A stretch of DNA of 45,129 nt. It comes from an uncultured Hungatella sp. Lineage in GTDB: Bacteria > Bacillota > Clostridia > Lachnospirales > Lachnospiraceae. This document shows positions 1-7,400 of the stretch, piece by piece (positions within the stretch are counted from its first letter, which is position 1; the number at the start of each line of letters is the position of its first letter). Location of the stretch: assembly GCA_910585435.1 (NCBI GenBank), contig CAJUEJ010000024.1, positions 22,243 to 67,371 on the forward strand, in the 5' to 3' direction. The notes beneath the pieces are model-generated. The model worked only from the letters and a program-made list of their open reading frames with translations. It was not told where the DNA came from and did no database searches. The translations under genes were made by a program, and so were the position numbers.

Positions 1-43
1 ACGGCTCTGAACACTCTTTCCCTACACGACGCTCTTCCGATCT
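1..43. other. Sequencing adapter (non-biological)
   Basis: Bases 11-43 are identical over 33 nt to the Illumina TruSeq Read 1 adapter, ending in the characteristic GCTCTTCCGATCT. Bases 1-10 have no recognised source and are probably adapter-derived or low-quality read. The coding frame of the next gene opens exactly at base 44, which fits adapter ligated to a genomic fragment end. The segment should be trimmed. Confidence 0.97.
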
Positions 44-526
44 CGTGTCTATGAAAGTCCCAGGAAAAAAGGTTATGTCATTCACAGGTTAATCTGCTCC
101 GGCTACACCCTGCTTTTTATTGTGGCCTGCATTGCCAGCCTGCTTATGCTGGTTTTAGGCGGATCCCTGCAGCGGTTTGTCAATCGATGGTTTCCTATTC
201 TTTCCCGAACCGTAACCTTTTTATTTAACCTCCGTTCCCTGGCGACACTGTGGCTTTTGATCCTTATTTTTACCGGCCTCTACACCCTGGTTCCGGTGAG
301 AAAGCACAGTATGCGAAGCCAGATACCGGGAGCCCTTTTCAGCACTGCCGGGTGGATCATTTTCTCCGCCCTGTTTTCTGTCTATTTCAATAATTTCAGC
401 AACTATTCCTATATGTACGGAAGCCTGACTGCGGTTGTAGTCCTGATGCTGTGGCTGTATATCTGCATCTGCATACTTCTCATCGGTGCGGAGATTAATT
501 ACTTTCTGGAGAGGCATAATCGTTAA
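44..526 (+). CDS. BrkB/YihY family membrane protein, 3' part
   Basis: This is the C-terminal 160 residues of a YihY/virulence factor BrkB family inner-membrane protein, formerly mis-called ribonuclease BN. The open frame starts at base 44, right after the adapter, with RVYESPRKKGYVIHRL, typical of the cytoplasmic loop in this family, so the GTG at 122 is not the start. Hydrophobic segments follow: one right after the loop, one around LWLLILIFTGLYTLVPV, one around the SxxGWIIFSALFSVYF region, and a final one around VVVLMLWLYICICILLIGAEINYF, which carries the family's LWLY...GAE(I/L)N signature. The N-terminal part lies beyond the contig edge. The molecular function of the family is not established. 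An 11-bp tandem duplication (CGTTAATATTT, 521-542) spans the stop codon. Confidence 0.88.
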   Translation, partial: RVYESPRKKGYVIHRLICSGYTLLFIVACIASLLMLVLGGSLQRFVNRWFPILSRTVTFLFNLRSLATLWLLILIFTGLYTLVPVRKHSMRSQIPGALFSTAGWIIFSALFSVYFNNFSNYSYMYGSLTAVVVLMLWLYICICILLIGAEINYFLERHNR

Positions 527-555
527 TATTTCGTTAATATTTCAATATTTTTCTC

Positions 556-584
556 TGGTTTTTCTATGATAGCTGTGTTATAAT
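556..584 (+). promoter_or_regulatory. Extended -10 promoter for the phosphofructokinase gene
   Basis: A consensus -10 TATAAT at 579-584 is preceded by TG at 576-577, giving a perfect extended -10 (TGtTATAAT). The -35 region (TGGTTT, 556-561, 17-bp spacing) is weak, as is usual for extended -10 promoters. Transcription would start near 591, about 50 nt before the ATG. Confidence 0.65.
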
Positions 585-641
585 AGGAATATTGGAGCCA
601 AAATCTAAAAGAATGTTATATGAACATTGGAGGAAAACTAT

Positions 642-1883
642 ATGTATGGAAATGTTATTGTAGGACAATCCGGCGGCCCTACCGCTGTCATCAATTCCAG
701 TTTGGCAGGGGTTTTCAGAACCGCTATTGACCGGGGAGCGAAAAAAGTATATGGAATGCGTTTCGGTATTCAGGGTCTGCTGGATGAAATGTATGTTGAT
801 TTATCTGACTATATCAAGAATGAGCTGGATGTGGAGATTTTAAAACGGACTCCCTCCGCTTTCCTGGGCACCTGCCGTTACAAGCTGCCTGCTATCCATG
901 AGAATCAGGATATCTATGTAAAGATTTTCGAGATCCTCAACAAGCTGGACATTGAGTGCTTTATCTACATCGGCGGCAACGATTCCATGGATACCATCAA
1001 GAAATTATCCGATTACGCTATCCTTACGGGACAGACCCAGAAGTTTGTAGGCGTTCCCAAGACCATTGACAACGACCTGGCCCTGACGGATCATACCCCC
1101 GGCTACGGAAGTGCTGCCAAGTATATCGCCACTTCCACCAAGGAAATCATCCGGGATGGCAACGGATTCTCTTATAAGAAACCATTGGTTACCATCATTG
1201 AGATTATGGGGCGCAATGCAGGATGGCTTACCGGCGCTGCTGCCCTGGCAAAGGGAGAGGACTGCGAGGGTGTGGATTTAATCTACCTTCCGGAGGTTCC
1301 CTTTGACACCGAGGCATTTATCGAGGAGATCAATAAGCTTTTAAAGGTTAAAAATACGGTTTTCGTGGCTATCTCCGAGGGTATCCGGCTGCAGGACGGC
1401 ACGTATGTAAGCGAGGCCGGCGGCGGTTCTGATTATGTAGATGCATTCGGCCACAAGCAGCTGACCGGTTCTGCCACGTACCTGGCTAATCTGGTTAACC
1501 ACAAGGTAGGCTGCAAGACCCGCGCCGTAGAGTTCAGCTCCCTTCAGAGAAGCGCTTCCCACCTGGCGTCCAGAGTGGATATCAACGAGGCCTTTATGGT
1601 AGGCGGCGCCGCAGTGAAGGCTGCAGATGAAGGCGACAGCGGCAAGATGGTTGTCATTGACCGTGTATCTGACGATCCGTATCAGTCCGCTACCGGCGTG
1701 TATGATGTCCATAAGATTGCCAACGGCGAAAAGCTGGTACCCAGAAACTGGATCAATGAGAACGGAACCTATGTGACAGAAGACTTCATCGATTATGTAC
1801 GTCCCCTGATTCAGGGTGATTATCCCTGCGTCATGGTTAACGGTCTCCCAAGACATCTGTATCTGAAGGCAGATGAGGTATAA
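642..1883 (+). CDS. pfp: Pyrophosphate-dependent 6-phosphofructokinase
   Basis: Cytoplasmic glycolytic enzyme of 413 residues that phosphorylates fructose 6-phosphate to fructose 1,6-bisphosphate. The phosphoryl donor is inferred from two signatures. The phosphate loop is GGNDS (111-115), with Asp where ATP-dependent PfkA has Gly (GGDGS). The catalytic motif is PKTIDND (139-145), with Lys where ATP enzymes have Gly. Both mark PPi-dependent enzymes. MGRNAGW, the substrate-binding motif, is present near residue 195. The start is the ATG at 642, preceded by GGAGGA at 629-634; an upstream in-frame TTG at 627 overlaps that ribosome site and is rejected. The gene is monocistronic, with its own promoter and terminator. 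Donor specificity is predicted, not proven. Confidence 0.93.
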   Translation: MYGNVIVGQSGGPTAVINSSLAGVFRTAIDRGAKKVYGMRFGIQGLLDEMYVDLSDYIKNELDVEILKRTPSAFLGTCRYKLPAIHENQDIYVKIFEILNKLDIECFIYIGGNDSMDTIKKLSDYAILTGQTQKFVGVPKTIDNDLALTDHTPGYGSAAKYIATSTKEIIRDGNGFSYKKPLVTIIEIMGRNAGWLTGAAALAKGEDCEGVDLIYLPEVPFDTEAFIEEINKLLKVKNTVFVAISEGIRLQDGTYVSEAGGGSDYVDAFGHKQLTGSATYLANLVNHKVGCKTRAVEFSSLQRSASHLASRVDINEAFMVGGAAVKAADEGDSGKMVVIDRVSDDPYQSATGVYDVHKIANGEKLVPRNWINENGTYVTEDFIDYVRPLIQGDYPCVMVNGLPRHLYLKADEV

Positions 1884-1895
1884 GCTCATATAAAT

Positions 1896-1953
1896 AAGGG
1901 GCTGCTGCAAAATCACCCGCTTTAAAAGCGGTTGCTTGCAGCAACCCTTTTTA
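1896..1953 (+). terminator. Rho-independent terminator after pfp
   Basis: The arms AAGGGGCTGCTGCAA (1896-1910) and TTGCAGCAACCC, then TTTTT, pair with one G-U and one small irregularity. The loop contains its own small hairpin (CCGCTTTAAAAGCGG). The T-run follows the right arm, so it terminates plus-strand transcription 13 bases after the pfp stop. It may also slow minus-strand transcripts leaving the M32 peptidase gene. Confidence 0.85.
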
Positions 1954-1956
1954 TTA

Positions 1957-2007
1957 CCTTAAAAGTACCGCATTCCGCGTGCATCCCCCGGAGGTTTAGT
2001 AAACCTC
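1957..2007. repeat. Intergenic repeat, copy 1 (degenerate)
   Basis: A CTTAAAAGTaCCGC...GCGTGCAT...GGTTTA block resembles two tandem copies on the other side of the M32 gene (3712-3783). Its right part forms a perfect hairpin, GAGGTTTA-G-TAAACCTC (1991-2007). The relationship to the other copies rests on the CTTAAAAGT start, the GC-rich centre and the GGTTTA end. Confidence 0.4.
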
Positions 2008-2049
2008 TTTCATTCATGATGATGCCTCCGCCACCAGGCACATGCAGGT

Positions 2050-3552
2050 TTAATGGATTCCATAGATCCTGCCGTACTTCTCCTTTAAATAGTCTACATA
2101 GTATTGGGGATTAAAATCTTCTCCTGTCACATCTTTGAGAATCTGGCGGCTTGTCTTTAATTTTCCGTACTGATGGATATTTTCCCTTAAAAATTTCCGG
2201 ATAACCTTTATACCTTCTTTTCCTTTTTTCAGAAGCCCCTCAAAATCCATCTGCCTCTTCATGCAGGCGTAGAGCTGGGCGCCGAATGCACTTCCCAGTG
2301 CATAGGAGGGAAAGTATCCGAAGGAGCCCTGAGACCAGTGGATGTCCTGAAGCACCCCTTCTGCCACATCCTTTGGCCTTACGCCTAAGTACTCCTCATA
2401 TTTGCCGGCCCAGATTTCAGGAAGCTTCTCCACATCCAGGTCTTCCTCCACCAGCATCTTTTCGATCTCATACCGGATCAGCACATGGAGGCTGTAGGTC
2501 AGCTCGTCGGCCTGGGTACGTATCAGGCTGGGAGTCACTTTATTGATGGCTTTTACAAATTGTTCCACAGAAATATTTCCCAGCTGCCTTGGAAACAGCT
2601 GCTGCAGCTTGTCATACACCGGCTCCCAGAATGCCTGGCTGCGGCCCATAATATTCTCAAAAAACCTGGATTGGGATTCATGCATGCCCATGGAAGTTCC
2701 CTGGCCCACCAGAGTCTGGGTCAGTTCATCCGGAATTCCCATCTCATAGATCCCATGGCCTGATTCATGAATCACGGAAAATATTGAATCATCCACATGG
2801 TTATTGTACGCGGTCGTGATCCGCACATCATGATTGTGAAGGTTGGTGGTAAAGGGATGGGCGCTGACTGCCATGACCCCTTTGTCAAAGTCAAATCCCA
2901 CATAGTCTGCCAGATATCTTCCGATCTCCTCCTGCTTGTCCTCCGGATAATCACCGGTTAAAAAGCTGTCGTCTATGGAGACGCCGCTGTCTGTCAGCCT
3001 CTTTAAAAAGGGCACCAGCTGTTCCTTCAGGACTGCAAAAAAACGATCCAGAGTCTCCATGTCAAAGCCTTTTTCGTAGGTATCCAGCATGACATCGTAA
3101 AGCCTCTGCCCCTCCTTCGCCCTGTAGGATGCAAAGCGCTTCTGGTAATCCAGGACCTTTTTTAAAGTGGGAGCAAAGGCGTCAAAGTCTTTCTCCTTTC
3201 TGGCCTTTGCCCAGATTCTGGTGGACTCGGCGCAAAGCTGGGCAAATTCCCTGTATTCTCTGGCAGGAATACAGTCCAGCTGCTTAAGCTCCTCTGCCGC
3301 CTCCCTTACAATGGCAGCTTCTGTCTCTGACAGGCTGTCATCCTTTTTGCAGGTTTCTATCAGCTGTTTAAATTCTTCGTCTGTTATGACCCGGTAATAT
3401 TCCCCGGATATGGCACCGATCATCCTGGATGTATAGGGCCCTGCCTCCTTCGGGGCCAGGGTTTCATTGTCCCACTCAAACAGTATCATGGCTGTCTGAA
3501 ACGCCTGGGCCCGCTCTAAGTAAGTCTTCAGCTGTTCATAGGCTTTGCTCAT
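2050..3552 (-). CDS. M32 family metallocarboxypeptidase
   Basis: Cytoplasmic zinc carboxypeptidase of 500 residues, the usual length for the M32 (carboxypeptidase Taq / thermostable carboxypeptidase 1) family, releasing C-terminal amino acids from peptides. The zinc-binding HEXXH motif is HESGH at residues 262-266. It sits in the family block DSIFSVIHESGHGIYEMGI, preceded by the conserved HPFTTNLHNHDVRITT segment at 232-247. The start ATG at 3552 has AAAGGAGAG about 8 bases upstream. It is transcribed alone on the minus strand, convergent with pfp. No clear promoter is visible in the upstream spacer, which holds two copies of an intergenic repeat. The natural substrate cannot be read from the sequence. 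Confidence 0.93.
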   Translation of the reverse strand: MSKAYEQLKTYLERAQAFQTAMILFEWDNETLAPKEAGPYTSRMIGAISGEYYRVITDEEFKQLIETCKKDDSLSETEAAIVREAAEELKQLDCIPAREYREFAQLCAESTRIWAKARKEKDFDAFAPTLKKVLDYQKRFASYRAKEGQRLYDVMLDTYEKGFDMETLDRFFAVLKEQLVPFLKRLTDSGVSIDDSFLTGDYPEDKQEEIGRYLADYVGFDFDKGVMAVSAHPFTTNLHNHDVRITTAYNNHVDDSIFSVIHESGHGIYEMGIPDELTQTLVGQGTSMGMHESQSRFFENIMGRSQAFWEPVYDKLQQLFPRQLGNISVEQFVKAINKVTPSLIRTQADELTYSLHVLIRYEIEKMLVEEDLDVEKLPEIWAGKYEEYLGVRPKDVAEGVLQDIHWSQGSFGYFPSYALGSAFGAQLYACMKRQMDFEGLLKKGKEGIKVIRKFLRENIHQYGKLKTSRQILKDVTGEDFNPQYYVDYLKEKYGRIYGIH

Positions 3553-3711
3553 AATTTATCTCTCCTTTATCGTAAACTTTTATCTCCCGGGCCTGTCGCT
3601 GCCCGCTGCCTTGCTGCTTTAAACATTAGGTTTACCAGATAGGGACTTCTTATTCCTGCCATAAGAGGGCCTTCCGCAAAGGCATCGGCTCACTCATCCC
3701 ACACCGTATTA

Positions 3712-3783
3712 CTTTAAAAGTCCGCTGCCGGGCGCATGAAGGTTTACCTTAAAAGTCCCGCCGCCGGGCGTATGAAGGTTTGC
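3712..3783. repeat. Intergenic direct repeat, copies 2 and 3
   Basis: Two tandem units of about 36 bp, at 3712-3747 and 3748-3783, share CTT(T)AAAAGTC, CCGC, GCCGGGCGyATGAAGGTTT and differ at a few positions. A more degenerate relative lies at 1957-2007, so copies flank the M32 peptidase gene. The upstream spacer also contains AGGTTTACC near 3630. No coding potential is apparent. Confidence 0.7.
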
Positions 3784-3816
3784 GCACAGAAACAAGGCTG
3801 CTTCGGCGCGCAAACT

Positions 3817-3842
3817 GAAAAACCGGCCGCCGAAGCGGCCGG
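3817..3842 (-). terminator. Rho-independent terminator of the NUDIX gene
   Basis: A perfect 8-bp GC stem, CCGGCCGC-CGAA-GCGGCCGG (3823-3842), with a tetraloop, is followed on the minus strand by five U (plus-strand A-run 3818-3822). It lies 4 bases after the NUDIX stop codon. Confidence 0.9.
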
Positions 3843-3846
3843 AACA

Positions 3847-4299
3847 TCAGTAGTATTTCTTGGAGCCCCACAGATTATTCTTTTTCAGTTCCAGGTATTC
3901 ATTGTACGCCTTTTCCAAAATCTGCTTTTCGTTGGAAAACTTTAACAAATGATATGCTTCATAGAACTTATAATATCCGGAATCCATAAAATACTCCTCG
4001 CGCTGTGGTTTGCTGTAGTAGCTGTCAGCCATCATCAGATACCAGTGGACATCTTTCTCCACCATATCCTGAGGCGTGTTGAAGGAATACTGGCTTTTCC
4101 CAATATACTTGATAATGGACGCACTGACGCCTGTCTCTTCTTTGACCTCCCGCAGCGCTGTCTCCTTGTATTCCTCTCCTACCTCTACAGTCCCTTTCGG
4201 CAAAACCCACCCCTCGTATTTGTTTCTATAATTCTTATACAAAACCAGAATCTTACCCCGAAATATCACCACACCGCCACAGCTCGTTGCCTCTATCAT
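3847..4299 (-). CDS. NUDIX hydrolase
   Basis: A 150-residue NUDIX-fold pyrophosphohydrolase that cleaves a nucleoside diphosphate linked to another moiety; the substrate cannot be assigned. The Nudix box is complete at residues 36-58 (G-x5-E-x7-REVKEETGV), with the metal-binding glutamates of REVKEE present. The C-terminal half is longer than a minimal MutT protein and rich in Tyr and Lys. The start is the ATG at 4299, because AGGAGG lies 7 bases upstream. An upstream in-frame ATG at 4335 has no ribosome site and would place the AGGAGG inside the gene. The gene has its own promoter and terminator. Confidence 0.9.
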   Translation of the reverse strand: MIEATSCGGVVIFRGKILVLYKNYRNKYEGWVLPKGTVEVGEEYKETALREVKEETGVSASIIKYIGKSQYSFNTPQDMVEKDVHWYLMMADSYYSKPQREEYFMDSGYYKFYEAYHLLKFSNEKQILEKAYNEYLELKKNNLWGSKKYY

Positions 4300-4352
4300 T
4301 GCAATTCCTCCTGTTTGAGCCTGCCGTCTCATCATGCAGACTTTGGTGTGTC

Positions 4353-4367
4353 ATCATAGACTATGAT
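4353..4367. promoter_or_regulatory. Palindrome overlapping the NUDIX transcription start
   Basis: ATCATAG-A-CTATGAT is a perfect 7-bp inverted repeat lying one base downstream of the -10 box of the NUDIX promoter, where a repressor would block initiation. An operator role is inferred from position and symmetry only. Confidence 0.4.
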
Positions 4368-4368
4368 T

Positions 4369-4397
4369 AGTATACCTCTTTTTGTGATGATATGCAA
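4369..4397 (-). promoter_or_regulatory. Sigma-70 type promoter of the NUDIX gene
   Basis: On the minus strand, -35 TTGCAT (4397-4392) and -10 TATACT (4374-4369) are separated by the optimal 17 bp. The start site would fall near 4361, inside the palindrome at 4353-4367. Confidence 0.75.
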
Positions 4398-4415
4398 GTT
4401 AGGAATAAGAATAGT

Positions 4416-7400
4416 CTACATAATCTGATCCAGCACAGTAGGATCTTTTATTTTTTTGTCTTCGGCTAAGAACACGATCTTGGACATAATCTCCGCGGTC
4501 TTGGGATCTTCGTCCACAAAGGGCAGGAATAGCTTTCCTCTCTTCTGGCTGTGGACGGGAAGTATATGGAGCATGGATCCGCCTTTTTGGTGTACCACAC
4601 CGCTGCCCAGATGAACCGTATAGTCTGCCCGGCTTCCCTGAATCAGGGCGTGGCTGTCCTTTAAGGTCACGTTCTTTAACCCGAACAGAGGCAGATTGAA
4701 CTCCACGATTGCACGGCGCATCTCTATGGTAGAGTGGCTGGTCTCCGGGTCTACCCCTCCTGCATGAGCCACACTGACAGCCAGATCCACATCCCGCATG
4801 ACTTCGCTGTAAATCAGCTCCGGCACCTCCCGGATCTTTAATGGCCGGAAGGTCTTCCTGTCTGAGAATTCCACCCACTCCAGGGTGGGAGCCTCGATGT
4901 CGCTGGGCGAGAACCAGTCAGCCAGCGCGTAAATCCTGGCCACAATATTTTCCTTGTAGTAAACCTTCTGAAGCCCTTCCTCATAGTCTGCCACCCAGCG
5001 GCGGCTCTTTAAGCACCCTACAGTCTTCTGAGGCTGAATCTGGTTGCCGGCAAACATCCTGGAGGCAGTCTGGTCTTCCTCCTCTGAAAGCTTTACATAC
5101 AGCTCCCGGAATACCTGCTTAAAGGGCTGGCGTATCTGACGGTCAAACAGAATTTTCTGGTACTCATGCCACAGGCCTGCTTTGTAGAAATCAAGGGGAT
5201 GGGCAATGCGGATTTTTTCGCTCCCCTCTAAAATCCGGCTTTCTCCGTCCCAGGAGGTGAGACGGATTTTTTCACGACCGAAATCTGTCCCGGCCTCCGT
5301 CTCTTCAGGCAGAATGGCTGAACCTGCTCCGGCCTTTATTTCCTCCGGCAAAGGCCCCGGGGCGTCCCCGCCACGGCCCTCTTCCGCCGCTGACACAAAT
5401 CCCATCCCCTGTTCCCCAGCAAATACCAGAGGCTCCAAAACAGCCTTCACCACAGGATTTTTAAGCAGGCCCGCCGTCTCCGCCGCCGTGAACCAGGCGC
5501 CGTTTTCCATGGATTCTTCCATCAGCTTTTTCGTCCGGACATACTGTTCCTTCAGCTTCTTGTGGGCATCCTTTACTTCCAGCACATAAGGGTCTTTTCC
5601 CAGACGGGAGGGGACAGACTTTAATATCTTCTCCTGTTTCCGGCAGAGAATCTCGCTTTTTCCGTCCTCTCCTACCTGAAGGCAAAGTTCCACATCATCC
5701 ACTGGTTTCCACTGCATATATGGCTTAAATTCTTCGATCAGCCTGGTCTCCATATTCAGAGTCAGCCTGGTGACATCGGCAAAACCGGCATGGACGCTTA
5801 GATTCACCAGGCCAATATGGGCCGCCTTCGTCTCGCTGGCCCGCCTCTGGGCGCCGAACTGTTTTGCCTCTTTGGAATAATTCTGGATAAACTGATACCG
5901 CTTCACCATATCCGATTCCCTGTTCTCCCCGAAAGGCACCAGGCCATAGCTCATCAGCAAATCCTTGTTTCTCCTGGCCTCTATCTCCGCCTCCAGGGCC
6001 TCCAGGGAGGTTTTGCCTGTAGCGGCATCCGCATACTTCCTGGCCCGTGAATGCTTCTGCCCGTCAGAAATATATTTGGCTGCTTTATAGAGAAGGCTGA
6101 AATTCTTCTCCCCCAACAGCTCATAGCACTCTCTAAACCAGTCGATGTCAAAAGCCCCGTCCTGCAGCTCCTCCGGCTCCAAAGGCGTATATCTGGCAAT
6201 GACCGCCTTTCTCTGGTCGTCAAACCGCTCATTCATGTGAGCCATAAAGTAGTAGCAGCCGCTTTTTAATCCCTTCCAGCCAAGGTAATCCTGAATCACA
6301 TCGATCCACTGAGGCGCGTACATAGCCACCTCCACCAGACGATCTGCTTTAATGCTGGTTCCCTTCAGGGCCCCGGCCAGGGTCTGCCCGTCATCCTCCT
6401 GTGCCGGATAACATGCCTTTAAAAGGCGGCTCAGCACCTCCTTCTTGCCATTGCCAGAACGGTAATACCAGGAATAGTAGGCATCCCGGCTGAGAGGGTC
6501 TTTCCCCAGAGCCATGAGTATGCGTACCAGATATTCAACGCCCCGGATGTAGGTGATGCCGCTCATATCACAGGAAACTTCTGTCTCCGCCTCACCTCTG
6601 CGCAGCTCGATATCCACCAGCACCGGCACAATGGCATCATACAGCTCTTTTATCAGTTTGCCGCACCAGGTCTCTGGCCCTACCAGGTCGGCTCCCTTCT
6701 CCATAATCTCTGACGCCATGGCCTCGCCGAAAAAGCACTGCCAGTTCCGCCTGTTGGCAGGTTTTTTGTATTCTCCCTTCACTAACTGGGTCAGAGCCTC
6801 CAGATTTTTCCCTCTGTGGAAATAATTCAGTATGGCTTTATATACAATGTCTTTTGATACCAGTCCCATATGGTAAGCTTTCAAAAACCAGTAGGGGGTG
6901 ATGGGGGTCATGGTACCCGCCCCCTGGCCGGACATATTTCTGATGCCTGTGACAAACTGGCTTCTCTCCCGGTCCTCCTTGCATTTTGTCTCTATCCCCC
7001 AGGCTGCCCAGAAGGCTTTTGTAAATTCCTGGTCAGTTTCCCAATATGCCAGGCCCTCAAAAAGCCTGTCAAAGAACCGCAGATTGCTGACGCAGGTCTC
7101 CGATTTGGCAATACGGTCTCTCCAGTCCCTGTATTCATAGGAAATCACCATGTTCTTTCTGTTAAGGACAGGAGTCAGAAGAAGAGCCGCCTGGACTCCC
7201 CCGCTAAAAAGCAGCTTTTTGTCCAGGAATTCCCTGCGGTAAATCGCGCGGATCTCGCTTAGCTGTTTGCCGTACTCTACGGTGTAAGGCTCCGGTTTGA
7301 AGGGCATTTTCCCGAAAACTGCCTGATAAAACTTTTTCCCGTTCTCATATGCCTGGCTGTTCCCTAAAAGCATGCGGGCTTCCATCTCCACGAACGTGCC

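Noticed and set aside
627..641. TTG start for the phosphofructokinase
   Set aside because: It overlaps the ribosome site of the ATG at 642, and the enzyme family begins with the MYGNVIVGQSGG-type strand.
1341..1916. A 191-codon minus-strand frame inside pfp
   Set aside because: It is antisense to a well-conserved enzyme and has no supporting signals.
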